Shown piece by piece: positions 23,215 through 35,295 of a stretch of DNA of 64,000 nt (position 1 is its first letter; every line of letters begins with the position of its first letter). Both the position numbers and the translations under genes were made by a program. Source of the DNA: Enoplolaimus lenunculus (taxonomy: Eukaryota > Nematoda > Enoplea > Enoplida > Thoracostomopsidae). The DNA is taken from positions 1 to 64,000 of the forward strand of contig JASANG010000857.1 of NCBI GenBank assembly GCA_030248215.1, written 5' to 3'. The notes under the pieces were generated by a model. The model was not told where the DNA came from. It made no database searches and worked only from the letters and a program-made list of their open reading frames with translations.

Positions 23215-23365
23215 CCATGTACTTAATTTTATGGGGGATATATAGTATATCCCCTCTATACCTCACGTTATCACGCTTGATCTCCATGTACTTTCAACAA
23301 ATTTTATAGGGGATATATAGTATATCCCCTGTATCCCTCAAATGCTTGATACGTTCAAGTACGCA
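23215..23365 (+). repeat. 75-bp direct repeat, two copies, each with a perfect hairpin
   Basis: GGGGATATATAGTATATCCCC (a 9-bp stem with a TAG loop) occurs at 23234-23254 and 23309-23329. Each lies in a unit starting CATGTACTT and followed by CTNTANCCTCA. Confidence 0.75.
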
Positions 23366-23739
23366 GTGTCTCAAACATACATTATGTGTTGTTATGTGTG
23401 TCAAACTGCATTTTTCTCGTGTGTATTGAGTGTTTTACGTTAATATGTGTGTGTATCGAGAAACTCTGTTACACAAAGACAAAGCTGACACGAAAACGCA
23501 GACTCTCACACAGAAAGGGATCACAGAGACGTCCACTTGCAGAATTCCTTAAAGGAAATGCAATTTGCAGTTGCAGTAGAATTGCAGTGTGTAGACGACA
23601 ATAGAAATACGGGTGCAATTTCAATTGTGGGATGAAAAATAGGAAATGGGTGGACAAAACATGAAATGAGAGTGACAAAAAATTCATCATTGTCTATTCA
23701 GTCAGCGTTTCGAGACAATTTCTAAAGCTATACAGTCCT

Positions 23740-23832
23740 GGCGGGGGAAGGGGAGGGCTAATTCTTGTCCCGAGGGGGGAAGAAGAGGGCTAATTCTTGT
23801 CCCGGGGGGAAGGGAGAGGGCTAATTCTTGTC
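23740..23832 (+). repeat. Minisatellite, three G-rich units
   Basis: Three copies of GGGCTAATTCTTGTC preceded by a G/A run, period about 33-36 bp. Confidence 0.75.
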
Positions 23833-23986
23833 GCCCAGAGGTCGGATCCACAGAGAGGTGTTCCACATCCGATGGTCCGTGTCACAAGATTTCAAAATGG
23901 CAAAGGTTGTCATTTTGCTTTTGTTTTACTTAGAATACGTTTGGTGACACGTTTGGTGACTACTGTTCATTGCGTTTGCATATCCA

Positions 23987-24147
23987 GGCACGTAGCCAGA
24001 TCACCCATGCTAGGGGGGGCTAAAAATTTTTCGGGAGGGGCATTCAAGGGTTTTCAATGAGTTATAAACGGTTGAAAATTTTCTAGGGGGCAAAAAAAAT
24101 TTTCCGGGGAACGAGTTCCCCCTGGCTCATCATGGCTACGGGCCCGT
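23987..24147 (+). mobile_element. GTAGCCAG-type MITE copy
   Basis: GGCACGTAGCCAGATCACC to CATGGCTACGGGCCCG, with GGGGCATTCAAGGGTTTTCA and GAAAATTTTCTAGGGGG inside. It is one of the best-kept copies. Confidence 0.75.
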
Positions 24148-24384
24148 GCATATTCATCGCTTGTTGACAACGATATTAATGATTATATTGAAAAAAATAT
24201 AAAATTAATTTTTCAAAAGAATTTTGTCAAATTTTGGAAATAAAAATATTTAAAATTAAGACGAATAACAGATCACAGGGGCGCAACAGCTGATTGAAAA
24301 AAACAAGTGGGGCCACATACGCTGAAGTACGGTATATACCAGTCGTAGTAGAACTACATGTATTGAGCGAAGCTCGAACACACT

Positions 24385-25590
24385 TGGGAAATAATTTAAA
24401 AAGTCCTAATTTAGGCTTAACTGATAAAGCTAATATGTAAATTAACTATTTTGCAACTATTCAGTTATCAGTCTTGAAGGTTTATAAACAATTTGTTCAG
24501 ATTTCTCACACACCAAAAACCCATTAGTATTGAATCTGATTGCTTGAAACCGTAATCAGTGAAATAATATCAAAAGTCCTAATTTAGCTTAACTAATTAA
24601 ACTAATATGCAAATTAGCTAATAGCTAACGGTCTTTAAGATCTATAAACAATTTATTCTGATTACTCGCACCCAATAACCCTTCAATAACCCTAATAATC
24701 AATGAAATAATTTAAAAAGTCTTCATCTATGCTTATCAATTAAGCAATACAAATTAGCTATTAGCTAACTATTTAATTATCTGCCTTGAAGGTTTATAAA
24801 CAGTTTATTCCGACTGCTCGCACTAAACCCATCACTAATCCTAACAATCAGTGAAATAATTTAAAAAGTCCAAATTTAGGCTTAGTAATCAAACTAATAC
24901 ACAAATTAGCTACTAGCTAACTATTCAATTATCGGGTTTGGAGGTTACCCAAAAATCTATTATTGCTGAAATTAGATTGCTTGTAACCCTAATAATTAGT
25001 GAAATATTGTAAAAAGTATTAAATCAGGCTTAGCCAGTTATCAGGGTACAACCGGAGGTCTGCCTCCGGCTCCGTCTCCGTCAGAAAATCGGCCTCCGGC
25101 TCCAGTATAATTTTTGCCTGAGGTTCCGGCAATTTCGGTAGTAAAATTTTGCCATAATTTTGCAAAATTTATCTGTTTAGCGCGTTTCTTTTTACTTTTG
25201 TCACAATTTTCAGTAAAGAATTTCCGAAATTTCGCCGAAAATTAGCGTAAAACCAAACAACTTAATAACATATTACAGATATTGGCTAAAATTAACTAAT
25301 TCAGCGTCATTTTACTACTTAATTTCGCCTCACCTCCGGCTCCGGCAAGTTTCGTTGACCTCCGGCTACGGTATTTTTCACCTCCGGTTGCACCCTGCCA
25401 ATTATGCAAAGTAGCCTGTAGCTAATACCCGAATGCGAGGTTAACACCCCAGGATAAACAGCTTTCAAACAAAAATATCAAAATCGGTTCCGCCGTTCCA
25501 AAGACTATTTTGGGACAGACGGACGGACATCCACCTTTCGGCCCCCAAGCACGAAATATAAAACGCTTCGCTCAATAATGGTTGAAACAG
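24385..25590 (+). repeat. About 150-bp tandem repeat with 3' GGACGGACATCCAC end, interrupted by a hAT MITE
   Basis: GTGAAATAATTTAAAAAGTC recurs at 24385, 24559, 24702, 24851 and 24999 (periods 174, 143, 149, 148). The right end at 25400-25590 (CAGACGGACGGACATCCACC, CAAGCACGAAATATAAAACG) matches 15940-16000. A 357-bp hAT MITE splits the last unit. Confidence 0.75.
25041..25397 (+). mobile_element. CCTCCGG-type hAT MITE nested in the tandem repeat
   Basis: TIRs CAGGGTACAACCGGAGG and CCTCCGGTTGCACCCTG. Flanking 8-mers CCAGTTAT and CCAATTAT form a target duplication with one mismatch, in line with hAT. It shares its body with 11538 and 41606. Confidence 0.82.
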
Positions 25591-25750
25591 CGAAAGCGAG
25601 TAGCAAAACGCAATTGTGATAATTTACAAGGTGGGTGTTCTTAATATTAATTTTTCGTTTAAGCGTCACATTCTATGTTATGAAAACTTTTATAACTTGA
25701 AAAATCGAAGGTGCCGGCCGTCCTGCCCTCATCTGGCTGCAGCGCTAGTA

Positions 25751-26048
25751 TTACGCCCTATTCACACGTGCAAGTTTGTGACAGCGAGAACTTGCAGCTG
25801 CAACTTGCACAAATTTTTTTGCAGTTGCAACCATTTGCAAGGAAACATCACTTTCATTTTGAATCTTGACATAGATTTTTACCAATAATTTGCCAAGGAC
25901 TGCAATAAATATCAAACATAACCGTATAAACTATCAGTTCGTCCAATGATGATAGAACATCAAAGCTGTTTGGTAGAACCAAACTTGCACATGCAGCTTG
26001 CAAGTGCAATGTTTTTTTCTGCAAAAACTTGCACATGTGAATAGGGTT
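25751..26048. mobile_element. TTCACACGTGCAAG-ended MITE
   Basis: Ends CCCTATTCACACGTGCAAG and CTTGCACATGTGAATAGGG are near-perfect inverted repeats. TTGCAGCTGCAACTTGC is in the body. Confidence 0.8.
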
Positions 26049-26106
26049 CAAGAGATTTGGAGCTTTGGAAGCACACCTAGTGGACAGATTATGATCTTCT
26101 CGGAGC

Positions 26107-26314
26107 AAGGGGCGGATCCAAAAATTTTTGACTCCAGCGGCGGGCTAGAAATGCTATGAAACGCAAAAATTCTAATGTAGAGACTTTCCCATTTTATCAC
26201 AAAAAAATTCTGCGGGTAAAATTGTGAAAAATTTTGCACCTTAGCAGTTAAACCACAAATTTTTTTACCGAGGGGACCATGCACCCCTCCCCCCGCCCAC
26301 CCTCTGCATCCGCT
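26107..26314. mobile_element. GGCGGATCCA-ended MITE
   Basis: Begins AAGGGGCGGATCCAAAAATT and ends CCACCCTCTGCATCCGCTAA. The interior CATTTTATCACAAAAAAATTCTG matches 61640-61760 on the other strand. Confidence 0.6.
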
Positions 26315-26998
26315 AATACTCGTAGCCCACCCTGGCCTCCACTCCGGCTACGGGCCCGATCGACACAGAAAAGCACACCTCGAGTTTCACACTTATTCTT
26401 TGTATACTTTTTATTAAAGTTGACTTAATTTAGCAATAAAATTTCGCTAAATTTTTTTGATATGAGATACAAGACAGAAGCCTAGCACATTTTGATTTGA
26501 CATTACTGCTCACAAATGAGCGACTATGGGAAACTGATCCAGTGAACTGTTTCAGATATTACAGACTAGCTTAGCGACCCCTCCGTAGCTCCTGCCCCCC
26601 CCCCGCAGCCGTGAAAGCAATGGTTAATAAATACCCCCAATATGGTTAAATTTCAATATGCGGGGGGTAAACTTGAAATTAAATCACCATGTATTCTTGA
26701 TGCTGGTGGCCCCATGATGAAATTTTTTGCAACCAAAATGATAACCAATTTTAGGTTCAAATATGCATATTAAAAGGTAATACAACGATGAATGTGGACA
26801 CACCACCAGGCTTAAGAAGTTTCTTTGGATCGAAAATACGACAAAATATCTTTGCGATGAGTAGGGATATTTAGATTAACACCACCGTTGAAAATGACTA
26901 AAAATGACTTGTACATTGATTTCAAACACGAAAAAGACTAGTTTCAAAGGGGTATCAGCTATATTTTGACTTTCAGTTACTGGAAGAAAATACAATTT
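26315..26998. other. No gene seen
   Basis: A fragment of the GTAGCCAG family (CCGGCTACGGGCCCG) lies near 26340. The rest is unassigned. Confidence 0.35.
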
Positions 26999-27181
26999 GG
27001 CCCATGTATAGAACAGGGCCGGATCGTTTTCCGGAGGGGCTATAATAGAGTCAGTTTAAGGTTTAGACTATTTTTTGCTTAGGCTTAGGCTTAGGAATAG
27101 GCTCATCCATACACTTATAGGATTAGGCTTAGGGATATGGTTATAAATACTACTGCTCCGGCCCTGTTCTATACATGGGCC
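26999..27181 (+). mobile_element. Hexamer MITE, family A, near-perfect TIRs
   Basis: Ends GGCCCATGTATAGAACAGGG and CCCTGTTCTATACATGGGCC are exact inverted repeats, extending to CCGGA/TCCGG. The core is a short TAGGCT hexamer stretch. Confidence 0.88.
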
Positions 27182-30100
27182 TAAAGTTTTAACATTAATA
27201 TTGCCCAAAACACCAGCCAAAAGTAAACCGTTCGTGTAAAAATGCGTCTGTCTTCTCGCTCGTCCGCTTCCCAGTTGTGCAGCCACACTGGAACCGGGAT
27301 TTCATTGCCGTGTACCAGGCGACCAGGGTTCCAACTTCCGGCTATAATTCAAATCAAATTTGGGTTCCAATTCCCACTGGTTACTAAATTTCGATGTCGG
27401 AATTCTGATTTTTATGTTAAGAGTTAACGTGACTGAATTTTGATTCAGCCGGTTGTTTCGTTTGTTTGCAAATCTGTTTTTTATTTGTAAGTATTCTCAG
27501 TTGTTACTTGAAGAGCATCCAGCAGAGCAAATCATTCCGATAATGATTAAAGATAGTAAACTGAAAATTTTTCGTTTAACCCTTGCTCACATGAATATTT
27601 TCTAATTCCCCTGAGACCTACTTGTATGCTAAAATTCGAACTCCAGTGACTGGGAGTGGGAGGCGTATACCACTACCACTTAGCTATAGGAGCTTGACCC
27701 TCGAGCCCGAGGGAGCTCTCACGTCTTGTGGTGATTTAGTACTATGTATACGTGTTGCAATTGTTAAACACGGTGCGATATATACTATTTAACGTATATG
27801 CACTGCGCTGAGTTGCCTACAGGCAACTCAATGCGAGAAGGGGTTAATTAAATGTGACTACAATTGAAAATGTCAAATTTTATCTTCAAACGAATAACAA
27901 AATGTAAACTTAAAATTCTATTTCATAGCGTCTACTAGGGATGTTAGCACCAGAAATTTATAAATATAGCTCGATGTTTAGTTCAACAGTATCCTTACTG
28001 TAAGTGGTAACCTGCACTACATAGAATTGATTAATTTTCAAAAATTCGGGGTACTGTTATTTACAGTATCATAAGACATCATATTTAAATGTTTAAAATG
28101 CTATAAAAATGCTAAAACTGTTATTTAAAATTAAGGCCAAGCTGATCCAGTGCTTTGAGAATTAGCAATCCTTAATATCATAAGTTTTACACCGTTAGGA
28201 AGTCTCTAATAAGAGGACTAAAACTCTTCCAGGTAAGACATACAAGTGTTTTCGTTGATCTATAAAGCAAGGCTGACAGATATACAAACAGCTTTTACTG
28301 AAACTGTGAACAATACAGCGAGAGGCATATTGCAACAAATGTCAAAAGTCATACACTTTAGTTTTAAACTGAATTAGGCAAACTTAATAAATTCCGATTC
28401 CAATTCCGAACCAAAAATTTTGATTCCGATTCCGCGTTCCGACAAAATCCACGTCTGATTCGCGTATACCCTGGCGTGGACCATTAGACTAAAAAATTAC
28501 TCAACTCTCGGTTCAACATCATTTAATTAAACAAAATAAAACCGATTGACACCAAAAATACCGGAAAATCTGATGAAAAAAAATAATTCCAAATTTAATA
28601 CCGGATCCGGATGGTGACAAATGTCGCATTTCTTGACCGAAACCAGGAATTCCGGTTGCACCCATATCACAACCTAGACCTATTAAGCATTTCGATATAA
28701 AGCATTGCGGATGCCATATGTATACAAAATCAAAATTACTAAAAAACAATAAAAATAAAAACACACTGGTCATCACTGCCCCCGTTTTTCGTTTTTTACA
28801 ACATAAACACACGTTTGTTAATTAGCCCCCACGTCCGCCCCCCCACGTCATATTAATACAATGAGCCACGAGCAGACAGACACGATGTCATACACAGTAG
28901 CTTGGAAGTGCACAGCGATTTAATAGTCGCCCCACCGATAAACAAAACGTATTTAACGTACAGATTAGCCAGCTAAAACATGCTTCGGGGGGTGGCTATA
29001 ATTTTTTCACGGGGGGCAACTAGGCACATTTCATAAAAATATTACAAGCGCAAATACTTGGTAGAGTGGGGGCGGGACAGACCAAATTCCTTGATCTCCG
29101 CCCCCCTGACCAAGGGCCTAACTGTGTCTCCACGGTCAATCATATAAAACGTTTGCTTCCAAGCGTTTGCAGTTTGACCACAACGGACACAAAATTTAAC
29201 CCCGGACTCGTCTCTGTGGTCACTATTAATAGACACCCACAAACACCCAAACGAGCATGCGACGTGAGTGTCTTAATTATATATAACCACAACAAGACGA
29301 CCGATTAATAAATACAAATACATACACACATACAAAACGGTAAACAATGGTGTTTAGTGACGTTCGTTGCTTGGCTGCGTGCCTGTCGCTTTACGTCTCC
29401 CCATTTCTGTGTTTACTATTAAAATTTGCAACATATTTAGACACACACAACGCGATTATAAACACACACACAAACATATTAATATAGCGTGCGTATTTAT
29501 TGTCTGGGGTAAGGTGGTGTCTGGGTCAGATTGTTGCTCAGTGCGTGTGTGTGCAGGGCCGAAGCAGCCGACCCCCCAGACTCCACATTTGGGGGGGCAA
29601 CCCGTAAAGTGGACCCCTTGATAACTAGTTGAAACAAAAACCGCCGATGTTTTAAAAAGCGTCTGGCTTCTTCGCAACGATCGAGAGTTTAGAGGCCCCC
29701 ACCCTGGAGTTCAGGGCAACCCCCCCGAGTCTGCTCCAGTACTGTGTGGGTGACAAATGCAATTCTAAAACGGTGCGAGGGTGGAATTTTTCTGCGGTGA
29801 AAAGTGTTTCTTTCCGGGACAGAGAATAGAAAACGCTTGGAAATCGGAAATAAAATATTTTGTGAGCTTGTGACGTGATGGAGTGATTTAAAAAGGAAAC
29901 AGTAAGGGGGCGAATTGTGTAGATATCCGGTCGTCACGCCGAACGCTGGACGCTTTTAGGGCCGTGCTTTAGCGCCGCCCACCAATCAATCAGTGAAAGG
30001 TCCGGCCTGAATAAGGCCCAGCCTGAAAATAAATCCATTAATGTAATATGTAACTTCTGAAAGCGACAACGAGATGGGGCACAGTTTACAAGACGGCTGT

Positions 30101-30185
30101 TTAGGTACATGAAGTCGAAATTGAGAAAACTTTACGTTGGAATTCTAACGTCGCATTAGTATTTTGCTTGCTGTGTTGTGCAAAT
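27182..30185. other. No gene seen
   Basis: Three kilobases without recognisable coding sequence or strong repeat structure, apart from a tRNA-like fragment (27606) and G-rich patches near 28985 and 29580 that resemble the GTAGCCAG family. Confidence 0.35.
27606..27700 (-). repeat. tRNA-like SINE fragment
   Basis: The minus strand reads TAGCTAAGTGGTAGTGG (A-box-like), an anticodon-arm-like CCTCCCACTCCCAG and GAGTTCGAATTTT (B box). The acceptor stem does not pair, so this is a tRNA-derived repeat or pseudogene rather than a tRNA. Confidence 0.4.
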
Positions 30186-30462
30186 CCCTATTCACACGTG
30201 CAAGTTTTTTGCAGCGAGATATTGCAGCAGCAGCTTGCACTTGCAAGTTTTGTCCAAATTTCCGTTTGAAAAACTTGCAGCTGCAAATATAATTCATTAA
30301 AAATCATAGCATGAAATTTAGTTCACATGTGTGAACAACCATGCGAGTTCACTGAATTAATTGCAGCGGCTTTGTTGGCTGATGAAAAAAATGCGAGTTT
30401 TGCGTTTAATTTGCAGCTACAAGTTCTCGTAACAGAAACTTGCACTTGTGAATAGAGCTTAA
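30186..30462. mobile_element. TTCACACGTGCAAG-ended MITE
   Basis: Ends CCCTATTCACACGTGCAAG and GAAACTTGCACTTGTGAATAG, body with GCAGCTGCAA, as at 13757 and 25751. Confidence 0.75.
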
Positions 30463-30856
30463 TGTATTGAACTTTCGTTCTTCGGGTCAATGATATATTA
30501 ACATAAGAACACGTTTTGTCCTTTACTATCGAATATTGCCGACTCCTTAGTATTAAACTCTGAATTATTTAGAAACTCTGAACCGTTACTGTGAAGACGT
30601 CATAAAACCTGAAATTTAATCAAAGCAGGGCCGGCACTATGGTTTTCGAACCTCCGGCTGCTCGCGGATCGTTTCTCTGTTCAGGACAACGCCACAGTCT
30701 TATGTGTAAAACTAGGTTAGGTTAACGCTTAAGCTACTGCTTACGTTTATTACTAACTACGGAAAGGCTTAGGCGTAGGCTCAGCAATATACTTAACCGT
30801 AGGGCCTCAAAAGTAACATTGGCATGGCGAATACTTTAATAGGGTAACTTTGGCGG
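30463..30856. other. No gene seen; family B fragment
   Basis: About 30755-30840 holds a short hexamer stretch and CCTCAAAAGTAACATTGGC, the right end of a family B hexamer MITE. Confidence 0.4.
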
Positions 30857-31015
30857 CTCAGGTAAATATCAGGGGCGTAACGTTCTTCTGTGGGACTAGA
30901 AAAGAGTAAGCTTGAGCTTTAAACTAATTTTTTGCATGGTATAGGCTTAGGCTTGTGGTTAGGCTTAAGAATATGCTCATTCTTACGCTTAGGCTTAGGC
31001 TTTTACATTGGCCAA
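30857..31015 (+). mobile_element. Hexamer MITE, family A, right end shortened
   Basis: GTAAATATCAGGGGCGTAAC and TTCTTCTGTGGGACTAGAAA start the copy. It ends at CTTTTACATTGGCC with most of the right TIR missing. Confidence 0.65.
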
Positions 31016-31529
31016 TTTGGCAATGCTTTTTCAACGGACGCGATAATTGCAATAGTGATCTACCCACATGTGCTTTAAGGGTTCTAAATATGTGCCGTCC
31101 GAGACTTTAAATTTGCAGCACTTTTGCGATGTACTATGGCATCACATCAAGCATCATTTCTCAGGTTAACATGACGTTTCGTGCAAATCGGTAATGAAGC
31201 GTATATACTTAGCTAGATGCTTTACGGCAGTGTCGTTTTTAGATTGAATGACGCAAAATAAAAATAGTTTCGCATTGGTTAACATTTGTATCACATGTAT
31301 ATGCTCTAGCATGATGGTCGCATTGCACTTCTGTGCTAAAATTTTCAAAGTAGATACTTGGAAACTGTTAACAATGCATTCTGATTTATCTACAAAAGTT
31401 TATAGTGTTAGTAAACTCAGTAATATATTAAAAAATAATTTCGATGTGGTTTAGACGGTCCGGTTTCTAAAACCCTGCTTAAGCATGATAGTATTTGCTA
31501 TTCAAAACCGTATTGTCACTCTAAATACA
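31016..31529. other. No gene seen
   Basis: AT-rich sequence without recognised features. Confidence 0.35.
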
Positions 31530-31645
31530 AACCGGGGCTTCGGACTACTAAGCCGCTGCAAAAGCAGGCATACGGAGCGAGTATCGAACAGCAACCCTGT
31601 GGACCCTTAAGTGAACGCTCTACCACTGCGCCACGTAGCTCGCCT
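31530..31645 (-). repeat. tRNA-derived SINE copy
   Basis: On the minus strand the A box TGGCGCAGTGG (31633-31623) and a B box TGTTCGATACT (about 31591-31580) have the same GCTACGTGGCGCAGTGG head as the SINE at 62.7 kb. Confidence 0.6.
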
Positions 31646-32859
31646 CTCCAAGTGCATTTATCGTCCGCTATGTTTCGACATATGCTGCCGGCACGCATTA
31701 TCGCAGTGCGCCACAGCATTTGCACTTAATGGACAAGCATGTCTCATGTTTGCGCGCGACAATTTTTACCAAAGTAGTATCATGAACGTCCTTCCTATTT
31801 TTGCCTGGGTAGCTTTCATGTCAGTCCAGGCAGGGACATCCTTGACATCATACCATTTTATTATGCCGTGTCGGTTTTCGACTTTATTGGTGGGTTAGCT
31901 ACTATGCTCGTGTGTCTAGTTGGTTTATACTTCGCCACTTCAGTATCGAGGGTGATTACGGTCTGGGTTTGTAATTCAACTATGATCGATCGCACAGCTG
32001 TATCCGCACGGTTTGGAAATGTTTATACAAAAATTAAACGCAACGAGTAAAAGCACCAAACTCAGGCACAAATTAATTGGCTGTTAAAATTATGCAACTA
32101 TTTATTGTACTAAAATAATAACTTTGAGAAGACTAGTTTTTTGTTCACAGAATTTGGAATCGTAGAAATTAACTCGTGTTTTTGGGACAGAAATGACAAT
32201 TCTCAAGACAAATCACACTTTTACTGTACAATATGTCCGCTCCAAAGTGCTCAGGCGTCATGGCCTTGCTAAGAAAAGACCCAATTTCGCGTAAGCGTAA
32301 TACTCCTGCCGCGTACAGCTTTACCGTGAAATATTACCAATTCGACTGCTCGTACGAGCCAGTTGTGAAGAATATGTAAACCAAAAACACTCAGCAATTA
32401 CCGGGATGCCTCACACCTTTTGCACTTAATGGACAAGAATGTCTTACATATTTACAAGCACTTAAGTATATGATTATCTAATCCGCTGACCAAAATTAAC
32501 GTGTGCAGAGTAACAGTTCAGTTCAGTTCAGTAATATAAAGCTTGGCCTAATTTAGGTTGTATACAAAAGTTACTTGCTGTATATACATCAAAACTATGA
32601 CTTTTTGTGTCCTGACAGGCACAAAATTGGCATGAAAACGAGGTTTTGTTCGAGAAGTTGATTGTTTAACTTAAGTTAGCGCAGCGACTTATGTAACTAT
32701 ATACATATAGACATAACTTAAAATAAGTAAATACGCACTAAAGTAAGATTTTAAAAACCAGCTGTTGTCTATAATACTCGTTGGTGTTTTGTTCTGCTTT
32801 TGCCAACATTATCATTTTAACGTTAAATTTAAAAGTTAATTCAATTTTATTATTACCAA
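31646..32859. other. Upstream region of ABHD11; no further gene recognised
   Basis: TTTGCACTTAATGGACAAG occurs at 31717 and again near 32418, a short direct repeat. A hydrophobic open frame ending at 32050 has no splice or homology support. The ABHD11 promoter should lie in the right part. Confidence 0.35.
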
Positions 32860-35214
32860 ATGTATAATTTGACTTGTTTGCTGGGACGACCTGGATCTTC
32901 TACGGCAATAACGCTGTCAACGGCAAAACGGTATGTTCCCGTTACGTTGTAAGCAGCAAAATGCTTATGATGGGTCAAAGATTTTTCTGAGTATTTCAAA
33001 TTTTAATTTCTGTTTAAGCAATTGTAACTTCTCGAGCTTTTCAATTAAAATCTTGTTTTTTAAGTATATTTGTAGTCTAAAAGCAGTAATTTTACCGATT
33101 TTCAGACCCGTTCATGGTTCTGGAGCTGCTGTACAGTTGGCGTATAAATTCTATAAAGTCGTGCCATTAGATGATACCAGTACTAGTCATGGAATCAACA
33201 AACAACAGCTACTGCAGGATTCGCTGCCATTACTCATTGCACACGGTCTGTTCGGTCAAATGCAAAATTGGAATTCGCTAGCAAAAGCTCTACAACGAAA
33301 AATACCGAATCCGGTGACGTGTATGCATGGTTTTGATGTTTCTAATGTTTTTTGCGAATATGTCTTTTGTTTTTTAAATATATATTAAATAAACACGTTC
33401 GTCTTATTCAAGTTCGTATGATAACCATGTTCATATTTTGGATAGTAAATTTTGCTAGTGTCGCTCTGGTGAACCCTTAGTATCTATTACTACTTTGTAG
33501 ATATGATGTTACAAGTCGGCAAGGTGTAATGTGACAAGTGTTTGGCTTCATGTTTATTTCTCGCCGTTTTACAGGTTGTGACAGTGGACCTACGAAACCA
33601 TGGCAAAAGTCCTCACACATCGACCATAACGTACGCGGAAATGGCTATGGATTTAGAGTTGTTGTTAACAAAATTTTCATCTGAATATCGCATACCACTC
33701 TCTGCAATCGTGCTAGGACATAGTCTTGGTGGCAGGGCAGCGATGCGTCTAGCAGTGGAAAAGGTTAGTGAGATTGTAGATGGATTTTGGGATATAAAAT
33801 TTTTTACCCTGGTGCTGTTTGTGGGTTTGCTTTCACATTGGCGCACTATTTGTACAGTTCTGTAAGCTGGATGAGCAATGGACAATTTCAATGAAATCGA
33901 ACGGTTAATTTTTGTCATTGCTTTATTATGAAATTTTGGTGTTTGGTAACTTTTAATTATTGTTAACTTTACGACCTATTTTGTGAGATGCTTGGAACAA
34001 ATGTGTTTATATATCCTTAGTATTTTAATTTTTAGCCGTCTATGGTGTCGAAATTAATCGTTGAAGATGTCGCTCCAAAACCTTACGTAGGATCAAGCGA
34101 ATCTCTTGTATCCAAATATATTGATGCGATGTTGAAGTTGTCGTTTCCGGCTGGAATATCTATTGCCGATGCCAGAAAGTATGCGAATGAAATCTTAACG
34201 CCAGATATTGAGGTATCAAATAACTTTGGAAATTAAGTTTATCTTCAATTTTATTTGATGCTCATTTGTTTGAAGATGAGACGATGAGACACTTTTACGT
34301 TGTTAAATTGTTAAAAATATGGTTATCCATATCAATGTATTGCGATGGGTTCCCTTCAGAAACTATGTTTGTACGTCTGTATTACTAATAATTTTAAAAA
34401 TGTACCACTTTTCAAACAATTATAATGGGTAACAGATCTTGCATATATATCATAAGTTCACAATTTCTGCTACTGAATGGGTATACGACTGACTGACATC
34501 ATCGTAATACGATTTGTACTACAAATTCATGTTTTCCAGGATGTTAGTGTACGTCAGTTTTTACTTCAAAATCTGCAACAATCCGATGACAATAACAGCG
34601 AACGAGCAGTTGAATTTAAATTTAATTTGCAAACATTGAAAGATGCACCACGGTTACTATCAGCAATGAAACCTATTGCAGAAGATGCCGTGTATGCAGG
34701 GCCTACGCTTTTTGTTTGCGGCGAAAATTCGCCGTATGTCAGGTAACAGTGAGGTTTAATTAACGTTTTGTCTAACAAGGTCTGAAGATCTATTGCTTGT
34801 AATTATTCAGTTTTGTAGCACTGGTACTTAATATAATACATCTACCAGGGAACATGTCCGCCTAGATTGTATATATCGCACGTGTGAAGTTGTACCTTGT
34901 TGATGTAGTTGCCTTTCTCCCGTTTCTGTCAAGGATACTGGATATAGTTTTAAATCGATATTTTACTTATATACTTATTAGACATAATATTATGTGAATG
35001 TGTATATAGAAATATCCAGTGCTAGTTTAAACTCCTAATGGGAAGCTGAGAAGTAGCATTTTTGTAATGTTTTTTTAGGAAGGAAGATTACGATATGATA
35101 TTGAAACATTTTCCGAATGCTCAAATTGAAACCATTCCAAATTGTGGCCACTGGATTCACGCTGAAAAACCATCAGAATTTATGGATGTAATTGTGCCTT
35201 TCATACTGCAATAA
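32860..35214 (+). CDS. ABHD11: ABHD11-type alpha/beta hydrolase, complete, 6 exons, 327 aa
   Basis: Coding exons are 32860-32930, 33106-33313, 33575-33763, 34036-34212, 34540-34742 and 35079-35214 (984 nt, stop TAA). Each junction is GT-AG and in phase; the exon 2 donor (gtgacg) is the weakest. The protein matches ABHD11 (Williams-Beuren region protein 21) throughout: HGLFG oxyanion loop at 70-74, VDLRNHGKSPH at 97-107, nucleophile elbow GHSLGG with Ser143, DVSVRQFLLQNL in exon 5, and GHWIHAEKP with the catalytic His307. The usual acid position is not obvious by eye. Residues 1-24 (MYNLTCLLGRPGSSTAITLS and on) lack acidic residues and carry Arg/Lys, fitting a mitochondrial presequence. Known ABHD11 is a mitochondrial matrix serine hydrolase reported to protect lipoylated 2-oxoglutarate dehydrogenase. 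Length is close to the human protein (315 aa). An ATTAAA poly(A) signal follows at 35225. The five introns are short and free of the local MITEs, unlike those of BBS4. Confidence 0.96.
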
Positions 35215-35230
35215 ATTTTTTATTATTAAA
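32931..35230 (+). promoter_or_regulatory. ABHD11: ABHD11 splice signals and poly(A) signal
   Basis: Donors lie at 32931 (gtatgt), 33314 (gtgacg), 33764 (gttagt), 34213 (gtatca) and 34743 (gtaaca). Acceptor AGs end at 33105, 33574, 34035, 34539 and 35078. A poly(A) signal variant ATTAAA is at 35225-35230, 11 bases after the stop. Confidence 0.8.
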
Positions 35231-35295
35231 GATATATTTGCATATAATACAAGTTTTTGTTTTGTTTTGGGAAATACTTGAAGCTGTCCTCATAA

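Noticed and set aside
31700-32050. Hydrophobic frame that might be a channel or membrane-protein exon
   Set aside because: No matching splice partners or clear family motif were found, and the ATG context is poor.
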